Assembly: GCA_949427775.1 (NCBI GenBank) | Contig: CASQEL010000078.1 | Span: 1 to 7,998 of the forward strand | From: an uncultured Desulfovibrionaceae bacterium | Lineage (GTDB): Bacteria > Desulfobacterota > Desulfovibrionia > Desulfovibrionales > Desulfovibrionaceae | Reading direction: 5' to 3' | Length of the DNA stretch: 7,998 nt | Part shown: positions 1 to 7,947 of the stretch, in pieces | Numbering within the stretch: the first letter of the stretch is position 1 | Layout of the letters: each line of letters opens with the position of its first letter | The notes under the pieces: generated by a model | Databases searched by the model: none | What the model was told of the DNA's origin: nothing | What the model saw: only the letters and a program-made list of their open reading frames with translations | Translations under genes and position numbers: made by a program

Positions 1-2
1 GG

Positions 3-80
3 GGCGGCAGGGTCGTGAGTCTGCCGTTGCTGGAAGGCTTTTCCACCACGGCCTTGCTGGAACGTATCCGCCGCGCGTGA
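3..80 (+). CDS. rfaE2: C-terminal end of a probable D-glycero-beta-D-manno-heptose 1-phosphate adenylyltransferase (partial)
   Basis: Only the last 25 codons are in the window; the gene enters from the left edge and stops with TGA at 78-80. The tail reads as GGRVVSLPLLEGFSTTALLE followed by RIRRA. A Gly-Gly-x-Val-Val strand, then a Pro-Leu-x-Glu-Gly-x-Ser-Thr-Thr-x-Leu-(I/L)-x-x-I pattern, is how RfaE2/HldE-type nucleotidyltransferase domains usually end. That enzyme activates heptose-1-phosphate with ATP to ADP-heptose, the precursor of the lipopolysaccharide inner core, in the cytoplasm. The family call rests on this tail alone. A related cytidylyltransferase-fold enzyme such as a glycerol-3-phosphate cytidylyltransferase is possible. 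A terminator follows at 141-165, so the gene probably ends its transcription unit. Confidence 0.62.
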   Translation, partial: GGRVVSLPLLEGFSTTALLERIRRA

Positions 81-109
81 AACGGATCGGGCATGTTACG
101 GTCGGACGC

Positions 110-134
110 CGGACGCCGACCGGGGCGTCGTCCG
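110..134 (+). other. GC-rich stem-loop ahead of the terminator
   Basis: Bases 110-118 pair with 126-134 (nine positions, one C/T mismatch) around a seven-base loop. The left side lies in a short tandem duplication, CGGACGC twice at 103-116. It has no T-run of its own and sits seven bases before the terminator at 141. It could be a 3'-end processing or stability structure of the upstream mRNA. No specific function can be assigned. Confidence 0.35.
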
Positions 135-140
135 CAACCC

Positions 141-165
141 CTTCCGCACTTTGCGGAGGTTTTTT
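141..165 (+). terminator. Rho-independent terminator after the rfaE2-like gene
   Basis: The stem TCCGCA (143-148) pairs with TGCGGA (152-157) around a CTT loop. It is extended by a T-G wobble and a C-G pair (141-142 with 158-159), and six T residues follow at 160-165. This is a classic intrinsic terminator. It ends only 28 bases before the ATG of the permease at 194, so it separates the two genes or acts as an attenuator for the second. Confidence 0.82.
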
Positions 166-193
166 CGCAACATCTGTTTGAGGTGTTCCGCCC

Positions 194-955
194 ATGATTT
201 CTGCCCTGCTGCTCGGCGTTGTCTGTCTGGTCGTCGGATTTTTGTGCGGCGGCACCGGCGTCGGCGGGATTATTCTGATCCCGGCGCTGACCCTGCTGAC
301 GGATCTGGATACCCATACGGCCATGGCGACCGCATTGGCCAGCTTTTTCTTCACCGCAACGCAGATCGGGGCGATGTACGCCCGGCGCGGTCTGCTGGAC
401 ACGTCTCTCCTGCTGCCCATGGTCTGTGGCGGGCTGGTGTTCGCCTATACGGGGGCGCTGTTCAAATCCATGGTTTCGGCGCCGTTGCTCAACACGGCGC
501 TGGCCCTGCTCATTCTGTTGTCCGCCGTCAGCATCCTGCGTCCGGTGCGGCAGGGGCGGTATTCTTTCGCCGAAGCTCCGCGCGGCATCCGCAACGCTTT
601 TCTCTTCAGCATGGGCGCGCTTGCCGGACTCGCGGCCGGGCTGACGGGCGTGGGCGGTCCCATCGTGTCCACGCCGCTCATGATCTATTTCGGCTTTTCC
701 CCCTTGTGTTGCGTGGCGGTGGGACAGGCCTACATTGTTGCCGCCGCGCTGTCCGGCACGGTGGGCAACCTGATGTACGGCCGCCTGGACTACGGAATTC
801 TGTTGGGGATCACGGTAATACAGATGATCGGCACGGTGCTGGGGGTACGCCTGGCCTGCAGGATTTCCCAGCCCCTGCTGCGCGGCATCGTCGCCTGGGT
901 GTGCATCGGCATAGGGCTTCTGCTGCTGGGAGAAGCGGCCTTCGGGATACGTTGA
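194..955 (+). CDS. TSUP family permease (sulfite/sulfonate exporter TauE/SafE)
   Basis: A 253-residue, almost entirely hydrophobic integral membrane protein. The length and sequence fit the TauE/SafE family, whose members move anions and small organosulfur compounds (sulfite, sulfoacetate, taurine-linked products) across the inner membrane. The family's internal duplication is plain: the Thr-Gly-Val-Gly-Gly motif occurs at residues 21-25 (followed by IILIPAL) and again at 151-155 (followed by PIVSTPL). A short polar linker at about residues 116-133 (RPVRQGRYSFAEAPRGIR) separates the two halves. A GAGGTG ribosome binding site at 180-185, eight bases before the ATG, fixes the start. The substrate cannot be read from sequence. 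In a sulfite-handling organism sulfite or a sulfonate product is plausible, but that is inference. The next gene is convergent, so this looks like a single-gene unit. Confidence 0.9.
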   Translation: MISALLLGVVCLVVGFLCGGTGVGGIILIPALTLLTDLDTHTAMATALASFFFTATQIGAMYARRGLLDTSLLLPMVCGGLVFAYTGALFKSMVSAPLLNTALALLILLSAVSILRPVRQGRYSFAEAPRGIRNAFLFSMGALAGLAAGLTGVGGPIVSTPLMIYFGFSPLCCVAVGQAYIVAAALSGTVGNLMYGRLDYGILLGITVIQMIGTVLGVRLACRISQPLLRGIVAWVCIGIGLLLLGEAAFGIR

Positions 956-970
956 GTGTGGGACGGAGGG

Positions 971-1006
971 CGGCGTTTCGTGGACGCGTTGTACTGAGGG
1001 CTGACC

Positions 1007-1007
<1 letters not shown>
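971..1007 (+). repeat. Left copy of an imperfect direct repeat flanking the kinase gene
   Basis: Bases 971-986 (CGGCGTTTCGTGGACG) match 3070-3085 with one difference. Bases 996-1007 (GAGGGCTGACCC) match 3096-3108 apart from one inserted T. The spacing between the two blocks is conserved to one base. This copy lies between the TSUP stop and the kinase stop. Confidence 0.55.

Positions 1008-1016
<9 letters not shown>
996..1016 (+). terminator. Weak possible terminator after the TSUP gene
   Basis: AGGG (997-1000) and CCCT (1005-1008) can form a four-base-pair stem with a CTGA loop, followed by ACG and five T residues at 1012-1016. The stem is short and the T-run is offset by three bases, so this is a weak candidate. 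It overlaps the last codons of the convergent kinase gene. Confidence 0.25.
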
Positions 1017-3001
<1,985 letters not shown>

Positions 3002-3069
3002 GGGAAATCCGTTTTGCGATATGCTCACTACAGCTTCGCCCGATGTGCGCCGTGCCGGGCAAAAATATC

Positions 3070-3108
3070 CGGCGTTTCGCGGACGGCATTTTGAGGAGGG
3101 CTGATCCC
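3070..3108 (+). repeat. Right copy of an imperfect direct repeat flanking the kinase gene
   Basis: This is the partner of 971-1007, in the same orientation and about 2.1 kb away, just upstream of the likely kinase start. The middle ten bases (3086-3095) do not match the other copy. No transposase or other mobile-element gene lies between the copies. Confidence 0.55.
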
Positions 3109-3366
3109 GGGAAGACGTCCGAAACATACTTGCTGTAAGCAGTCTGTATCTGTGTTTGCCGTGTTATGCAAGCGGGAAAGAAAAAAACGGATGGAGGGGG
3201 AGGAAGAAAAAACGCGCCGTCGTACCGATCCCGGGCATTTTCGGGACGGAATGCAACGCATGTGCCGCCTGTCCGGCGGACGACACAACGACGGTATTGT
3301 CGGATACGTTTTCCCGACGCTGCGTCGTATCACGGCGGCGGCGAGCGCGTGGTTTTGTCCGGCACT

Positions 3367-3386
3367 CGGGCGCGCGCTCGCGCCCG
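3367..3386. other. Perfect 8-bp all-G/C hairpin
   Basis: CGGGCGCG (3367-3374) pairs perfectly with CGCGCCCG (3379-3386) around a CGCT loop. A second hairpin, CCCGC-CAT-GCGGG (3383-3395), overlaps its right arm, so the two exclude each other. Neither has a T-run on either strand. In DNA this GC-rich some short hairpins arise by chance. Confidence 0.35.
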
Positions 3387-3546
3387 CCATGCGGGCGAGG
3401 CAGTTTTCGGAAAAATCCCGCGGGCGTCGCGGACGCGCGCCGTTCGACGCGACGCCTTGCCGATGCGGCCCCGTGTCCGCTGAAGCGCCTTGGACAGGCG
3501 ACTTCAAAATGCCCGGCAATCCGCTGTGCCCGTGTTGCAAGGAACT

Positions 3547-3579
3547 GGTACACCGAAATATATAAAATTTCGGTGTACC
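3547..3579. promoter_or_regulatory. Large perfect inverted repeat, 13-bp arms with A/T-rich centre
   Basis: GGTACACCGAAAT (3547-3559) is the exact reverse complement of ATTTCGGTGTACC (3567-3579), with a seven-base centre ATATAAA. It is markedly more A/T-rich than its surroundings. It begins 17 bases beyond the stop of the minus-strand 96-residue gene. No T-run follows it on either strand, so it is not a standard intrinsic terminator. Its form (long arms, AT centre) would suit a dimeric regulator operator, a site-specific recombination site or an RNA 3'-end hairpin. The sequence alone does not decide between these. Confidence 0.6.
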
Positions 3580-3596
3580 GGCCGCGTGAAAATACT

Positions 3597-3887
3597 CTAT
3601 TCCAGAAGGCCCAGCAGGCGCGCCACACGCTGCGGGTCGAGTCCGGAGTGCGCGGCGGCTATGGAACTGCCGTTCCGGGCTTCCTGCTGTACGCTTTCCA
3701 TAGCCTGCTGCGCCTGCGCGGCGTCCAGCTGCGTGGGATGCGGCGGCGTGGATTCCAGGGCCGGAGCGGCGGAAGTGACGGCGCCCGTCTGCCGTTCGCG
3801 GACAGCCTGGAGGCGCGCCCGGAACGTGGCGAAATGCGGCATGAGATCGTTATTGAAAGGCCGTGCCTTCGTGGTGGTGTTTTGCAT
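3597..3887 (-). CDS. Small uncharacterised protein, 96 residues
   Basis: I do not recognise a family. A good ribosome site, GGAG, lies nine bases before the ATG at 3887, which supports a real gene. The protein is hydrophilic, with no cysteine, signal peptide or membrane segment. The N-terminal third (FNNDLMPHFATFRARLQAVR, residues 11-30) is basic and probably helical. A Thr/Pro/Ala-rich linker follows at about 34-52. The C-terminal part is a likely helical pair, LDAAQAQQAMESVQQEA (54-70) and GLDPQRVARLLGLL (82-95), which looks like a small protein-protein interaction module. The gene is bounded upstream by the terminator at 3969-4007 and downstream by the palindrome at 3547-3579, so it is probably transcribed alone. 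Its role is unknown. Confidence 0.72.
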   Translation of the reverse strand: MQNTTTKARPFNNDLMPHFATFRARLQAVRERQTGAVTSAAPALESTPPHPTQLDAAQAQQAMESVQQEARNGSSIAAAHSGLDPQRVARLLGLLE

Positions 3888-3935
3888 GATGACGAACTCC
3901 GGAATGCGGTATGGAGTAAACGCTGCTGCGTTGTT

Positions 3936-3963
3936 CTTTCCGGCATGTCGGCATGACGGAAAG
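3936..3963. other. Stem-loop between the terminator and the 96-residue gene
   Basis: CTTTCCG (3936-3942) pairs with CGGAAAG (3957-3963). After one G/A mismatch, CATG (3944-3947) pairs with CATG (3952-3955) around a TCGG loop. It lies in the probable promoter or leader of the 96-residue gene on the minus strand. It could be an operator or a leader hairpin; it has no terminator tail. Confidence 0.4.
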
Positions 3964-3968
3964 CCCTG

Positions 3969-4007
3969 AAAAAAGTGCGGCGGATCGGAAAAACGATCCT
4001 ACCGCAC
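3969..4007 (-). terminator. Rho-independent terminator of the YkgJ/TPR operon
   Basis: On the minus strand, GTGCGG (4007-4002) pairs with CCGCAC (3980-3975). Inside this, GGATCG (3999-3994) pairs with CGATCC (3987-3982) around a six-base loop, with a small 2/1 internal bulge. Six T residues follow (plus-strand A run 3969-3974). It sits about 30 bases after the stop of the TPR gene. The plus-strand side has no T-run, so it is directional. Confidence 0.88.
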
Positions 4008-4036
4008 CATATCATGCAAACTGTATGCCGCAAGGG

Positions 4037-4663
4037 CTACTTGCGATGGGGCGCCAACTCCTCCAGAAATTCCGGGCGGACCTCGAAGCCGCACTCCCGC
4101 GCCTTGTCGACGGCCTCCACCGCGCGGGCGTATTCGCCTTTTTCAAACAGCGCCAGGGCCATATTGTTCCAGGCGGGACCGAAACCGGGCTGTTTTTTGA
4201 TGACGTCGTTGCAGGCCGCGATGGCGTCGTCGTATTCGCCTTTCATGAAATGGGCCGTGGCCAGGGCATTGATGGCCTGGACGAAGTTCGGTTCCCATTT
4301 GACGGCTTTTTTGAGCGCGCTGAGCGCCTTGTCGGGCTCGCCCCGCTGGAGGTGCACAAAGCCGATGTTGCTCCAGGGCACGGGGAATTTGGCGCGGCAG
4401 TTGGCGGCTTCCTCGTTGTAGCGCAGGCAACCGTCCAGATCGCCGCGTTCCAGGCAGATGCCGCCCAGTTGAACATAGGCTTCCGCCAGACGGGGGGAAT
4501 GCCGCACGGCGTTGAGGAAGCATTCCTCGGCGCCCACGAAATCCCGCTTGGTCAACAGGGCCAGCCCCAGGTTGTAGTGGTGTGTGGCGCACTGTTCGTT
4601 CGCGGCGATTTCGGATTTGAGATCGGCAATATATGCATCAAGATCGTCGTAACGTTCTTTCAT
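4037..4663 (-). CDS. TPR (tetratricopeptide repeat) protein with five tandem repeats
   Basis: 208 residues. After a short acidic, helical N-terminus (MKERYDDLDAYIADLKSEIA), five consecutive 34-residue TPR units run in perfect register: 27-60, 61-94, 95-128, 129-162 and 163-196. They carry the usual G/A and A/P anchor positions, such as NLGLALLTKRDFVGAEECF and NNMALALFEKGEYARAVEA. There is no signal peptide or membrane segment, so it should be a cytoplasmic scaffold or chaperone-like adaptor; its partner is unknown. The frame is open back to 4753, but AAAGGA seven bases before the ATG at 4663 sets the start. It is the last gene of a probable operon after the YkgJ and 141-residue genes (117-base gap), followed by a strong terminator. 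The natural guess is that it works with them, but that rests on linkage alone. Confidence 0.88.
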   Translation of the reverse strand: MKERYDDLDAYIADLKSEIAANEQCATHHYNLGLALLTKRDFVGAEECFLNAVRHSPRLAEAYVQLGGICLERGDLDGCLRYNEEAANCRAKFPVPWSNIGFVHLQRGEPDKALSALKKAVKWEPNFVQAINALATAHFMKGEYDDAIAACNDVIKKQPGFGPAWNNMALALFEKGEYARAVEAVDKARECGFEVRPEFLEELAPHRK

Positions 4664-4780
4664 GAAAGCATCCTTTGTGGTCTGGACCATCCCCCTATCG
4701 GGGAAAAGCGGTGTGAGAAGCGACGTCGACGGAATGTCCGTTTCCCGCGACACCCGTCTCCGCGTGCGGGCCGTCCGGCA

Positions 4781-5206
4781 TCAGTCGGCGGAAGGCGTCT
4801 CTCGCGGCGCGCCGCCGACGGCATGCCCCTCCTTGCGCAGAAGTTCGGCATACCATTGGCAGAAATCGAAAATACCGAGGTATTTCTCATCCTTGTTGAC
4901 GACGCCCAGGGCGCATTCCAGGGCGCCGCGGCCATAGTCGTTGCTGTACTGTCCCTTTTGCGCGGCGTGCTGCAGAAATTCGCGTACCAGCTGCTGCGTG
5001 GTGCGTTTGGTGACGTCCAGACGAATATCCAGAGGATCGTTGGGCTTCTGGAACGGATCCCAGTTGTCGTAACCGATACGGTCGATGAATTTGCGCCTCC
5101 GGGGGCGCATTTTTTCGTAGATCTGCCGTTTGAGCTCTTCCTGTTCCCCGGTAAGTTTCCGGGGCGTGCCGTCGCGAAAAACGGAAGCGGGAATCAGTTC
5201 CAGCAT
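4781..5206 (-). CDS. Conserved-looking uncharacterised protein, 141 residues, coupled to the YkgJ gene
   Basis: The sequence looks like a real cytoplasmic protein: a mixed charged N-terminus (LTGEQEELKRQIYEKMRPRR, residues 18-37), then FIDRIGYDNWDPFQKPNDPL and the stretch DVTKRTTQQLVREFL. A C-terminal half, YGRGALECALGVVNKDEKYL followed by FDFCQWYAELLRKEG, resembles a compact helical domain. It has only two cysteines, at about residues 98 and 116, and no metal motif. I cannot assign a known family. I have an impression that similar proteins occur in other Desulfovibrio-type genomes, but cannot verify it here. The ATG comes one base after the TGA of the YkgJ gene, with AGAGG about seven bases upstream inside the YkgJ 3' end. 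That indicates translational coupling and a linked function. Confidence 0.85.
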   Translation of the reverse strand: MLELIPASVFRDGTPRKLTGEQEELKRQIYEKMRPRRRKFIDRIGYDNWDPFQKPNDPLDIRLDVTKRTTQQLVREFLQHAAQKGQYSNDYGRGALECALGVVNKDEKYLGIFDFCQWYAELLRKEGHAVGGAPRETPSAD

Positions 5207-5207
5207 G

Positions 5208-5876
5208 TCAATCCTCTTTCGGGGCCGGTCCTATGCCCAGATAAGCTTCGTCGTACCGGGTGATCAGGGCCATGGATACGGGCACGTAGACCTGGTGCAG
5301 TTCCGTGAACCGGCTTTGCACGGCGTCGGCGATGTCCTGACTCAATCCCGCCAGTCTGTCCTGGATTTTGTCCATATTGACCGTGGGATACGGCGCGCCC
5401 TTGACAAAGGCGGTTTTGCCGCAGACATGTCCCTTGCCCGCGATGGCGGACGGCACGCCGTACAGGCGGCAGGTGACGGGGCGCTGCCCGTACAGCAGGC
5501 AGCTCTCGTCCGTCCCCAGCAACGGACAGCGCACGCGCAGGCGCGCGGCGTCCTCCATGATTTCCTCGGGGCTTTTGCCTTCCCTGGACGCGCGGTACAT
5601 CTCCCGTTTGAGGCGGGTGGTCCGGCGGTCCGTTTCAGCGGCCCGCTCCAGGATGTCCGAGCGTTCCCGGCCGTAATCGTAGGCCGCGATGAAGGCGCGG
5701 TTGAGGTACATGGCTTCCACCAGGGACAGATCGAACAGCGCATGGCAACAGTCGCTGCATCCCCGCGCGCAGGTCACGCATTGGGGATAGGCGTCGTGCA
5801 CGCGGGTGAACAGGGCGTCGGCCTCGGCCGCCAGGGCCTCATACCGGGCGAATATTGGGGTAAGATCGGGAATCAT
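5208..5876 (-). CDS. YkgJ family cysteine-cluster (CxxCxxxCxxCC) protein
   Basis: 222 residues. The diagnostic cluster is Cys33-x2-Cys36-x3-Cys40-x2-Cys43-Cys44 (CVTCARGCSDCC). The second family signature follows: Cys117 (CPLL), Cys126 (SCLLYGQRPVTCRLYG) and Cys136, with one more Cys at 152 (HVCGK). Proteins of this family are thought to bind Zn or an Fe-S cluster through these cysteines; their biochemical role is generally not established. A charged, helix-rich insert at about residues 60-112 separates the two cysteine groups. The start at 5876 is chosen because GAGGT lies five bases upstream; the in-frame ATG at 5906 has a poorer ribosome site. It is the first gene of a tight operon with the 141-residue gene (one-base gap) and the TPR gene. 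Confidence 0.9.
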   Translation of the reverse strand: MIPDLTPIFARYEALAAEADALFTRVHDAYPQCVTCARGCSDCCHALFDLSLVEAMYLNRAFIAAYDYGRERSDILERAAETDRRTTRLKREMYRASREGKSPEEIMEDAARLRVRCPLLGTDESCLLYGQRPVTCRLYGVPSAIAGKGHVCGKTAFVKGAPYPTVNMDKIQDRLAGLSQDIADAVQSRFTELHQVYVPVSMALITRYDEAYLGIGPAPKED

Positions 5877-6019
5877 GGAAACCTCGGTGTTCCGGGACGG
5901 CGGCATTCCGCCATGGAGAGCGCGTTTTTATGCCGGATTCCGCCGTGCCTCGCCGCAAGGAGCGGGGGGCGTTCGGCAGAAGCCGACAACAGCGCCGCTG
6001 CGCCGTGTTCTTCCGCATG

Positions 6020-6053
6020 GGACAGAAAGGCGGCATCATACAAGGATGCCGCC
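6020..6053 (-). terminator. Possible terminator downstream of the ferredoxin gene
   Basis: GGCGGCATC (6029-6037) and GATGCCGCC (6045-6053) form a perfect nine-base-pair stem with a seven-base loop. Read on the minus strand it is followed by TTTCTGTCC, a broken T-run. It lies about 130 bases past the ferredoxin stop. The stem is strong and the tail is weak. It excludes the hairpin at 6047-6077, because bases 6047-6053 belong to both. Confidence 0.4.
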
Positions 6054-6077
6054 GAACGCAGTTTGCGCCCGGCGGCA
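6047..6077. other. Symmetric two-tier hairpin overlapping the possible terminator
   Basis: TGCCGCCG (6047-6054) pairs perfectly with CGGCGGCA (6070-6077). Inside, after a 2x2 AA/CC internal loop, CGCA (6057-6060) pairs with TGCG (6064-6067) around a three-base loop. It shares bases 6047-6053 with the stem at 6029-6053, so only one of the two can form at a time. Confidence 0.45.
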
Positions 6078-6180
6078 CGAGAACCGTCTACGGCGTCGTC
6101 AGGCCGCCGGCATGAAAACCGGCCGCGCGCGCCCGTGATGTTCCATCAAGTCCGAAAGCTGCCCACAAGGCGATGACGGA

Positions 6181-6369
6181 CTAGTTTTCTTCAACGGTGA
6201 TGGCGCTCACTTCGCAGACTTCCACGCAGGATTCGCAGCCGAGGCACTCTTCATCATTCACAGGGGTGGATTTGCCGTCCTGAAGTTCATAGACTTCCAC
6301 GGGGCACACGTCCACGCATTCGCCGCAGCCGATGCATTTGTCGGTATCGACAGTGACATTCCAGCCCAT
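6181..6369 (-). CDS. 2[4Fe-4S] ferredoxin, 62 residues
   Basis: A small, acidic, soluble electron carrier. Two cluster-binding motifs are complete: Cys12-x2-Cys15-x2-Cys18-x3-Cys22-Pro (CIGCGECVDVCP) and Cys42-x2-Cys45-x2-Cys48-x3-Cys52 (CLGCESCVEVCE). The second lacks the usual Pro after its last Cys, a common variation. In clostridial-type ferredoxins the last Cys of each motif joins the other cluster. Such proteins pass low-potential electrons between oxidoreductases in the cytoplasm of anaerobes; the partner here cannot be inferred. A near-perfect GGAGG five bases before the ATG at 6369 sets the start, rather than the upstream in-frame ATG at 6399. It has its own promoter candidate (6470-6498) and a leader palindrome (6393-6414), and appears to be transcribed alone. 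Confidence 0.95.
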   Translation of the reverse strand: MGWNVTVDTDKCIGCGECVDVCPVEVYELQDGKSTPVNDEECLGCESCVEVCEVSAITVEEN

Positions 6370-6392
6370 TGTTTCCTCCGGATGTGGTTTCA

Positions 6393-6414
6393 AAGACAAC
6401 TAATATGTTGTCTT
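6393..6414. promoter_or_regulatory. Perfect palindrome upstream of the ferredoxin gene
   Basis: AAGACAAC (6393-6400) and GTTGTCTT (6407-6414) are exact reverse complements separated by TAATAT. It is an AT-rich island 24-45 bases upstream of the ferredoxin ATG. Size and symmetry suit an operator for a dimeric regulator. If transcription starts near 6463 it would instead also form a leader hairpin just upstream of the ribosome site. It does not match a Fur, Rex or CRP-type consensus that I know. Confidence 0.55.
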
Positions 6415-6469
6415 CATTACATGGTTTTCGACGACGCCATGCCGGTTCCGCATGTGCCGCGTCGCTACA

Positions 6470-6498
6470 GGGATAGCGTCCCCCATGGGGGGTGTCAA
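6470..6498 (-). promoter_or_regulatory. Candidate sigma-70 promoter for ferredoxin, with palindrome in the spacer
   Basis: On the minus strand, a perfect TTGACA -35 (6498-6493) is followed by a 17-base spacer and TATCCC (6475-6470), a poor -10 with only the first three bases matching. The spacer holds the perfect 12-base palindrome CCCCCATGGGGG (6480-6491). The predicted start near 6463 gives a leader of about 95 bases. The site lies about 40 bases after the htrA stop codon. Confidence 0.42.
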
Positions 6499-6539
6499 GT
6501 CTCTGCATGCGATTTTCGTACGTTTTGCGGCAGTGCGGA

Positions 6540-7865
<1,326 letters not shown>

Positions 7866-7919
7866 GGCGACCTCCGCCTCTCCCATACGATCGGAACGGT
7901 CCCGCGTCCAGAGTTTCGC

Positions 7920-7946
7920 GCGGGGATCGCCGAGGCTCTCTCCAAG
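7920..7946 (-). promoter_or_regulatory. Possible heat-shock (sigma-32-like) promoter for htrA
   Basis: On the minus strand, CTTGGA (7946-7941) and CCCCGC (7925-7920) are separated by 15 bases. This resembles the sigma-32 pattern of CTTGAA, 13-17 bases, then CCCCAT. The predicted start would be about 48 bases before the ATG. The right half matches only the C-run, which GC-rich DNA produces easily, so this is tentative. Confidence 0.3.
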
Positions 7947-7947
7947 A

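Larger units (their letters stand above)
3002..3596. other. Long GC-rich gap without a convincing gene
   Basis: About 600 bases lie between the kinase start and the stop of the 96-residue gene. Open frames exist on both strands, but their translations are Arg/Pro/Ala-rich and low in hydrophobic order, resemble no family, and lack good ribosome sites. I treat them as chance frames in GC-rich DNA. The gap should hold the kinase promoter. A poor -35/-10 pair can be drawn on the minus strand upstream of 3127, but I do not trust it. Contents that can be supported are one copy of the direct repeat (3070-3108), a purine-rich stretch on the plus strand at about 3175-3212, a perfect 8-bp G/C hairpin at 3367-3386, and the large palindrome at 3547-3579. 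Confidence 0.55.
5877..6180. other. Hairpin-rich intergenic region between ferredoxin and YkgJ genes
   Basis: About 300 bases without a convincing gene. It must contain the 3' end of the ferredoxin transcript and probably the promoter of the YkgJ operon. I see no good -35/-10 pair; CATAAA at about 5930 on the minus strand is a poor -10 candidate without a matching -35. Two overlapping hairpins lie at 6029-6053 and 6047-6077. A smaller one (GCCGG/CCGGC) lies at about 6106-6125. Confidence 0.5.

Noticed and set aside
3128..3172. TTGCAT / TACAGA with a 17-base spacer on the minus strand as a kinase promoter
   Set aside because: Each box matches consensus at only three positions of six; not better than chance.
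3152..3565. A 137-codon plus-strand frame ending in the 3547-3579 palindrome, with a CPCC-like tail
   Set aside because: There is no ribosome site, the composition is Arg-rich, and there is no family resemblance. The Cys residues near the end are too few to suggest a metal site.
3156..3956. A 266-codon plus-strand frame across the gap
   Set aside because: It overlaps the 96-residue gene in antisense and crosses the palindrome; the translation looks random.
4680..4700. Short CCCC/GGGG hairpin followed by AAAA near 4688-4703, considered as a terminator between the 141-residue and TPR genes
   Set aside because: Only four base pairs. On the operon's own strand the T residues precede the stem instead of following it.
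3953..5263. A 436-codon open frame on the plus strand opposite the TPR and 141-residue genes
   Set aside because: It runs antisense across two well-supported genes and the terminator, has no sensible ribosome site, and its product resembles no protein.
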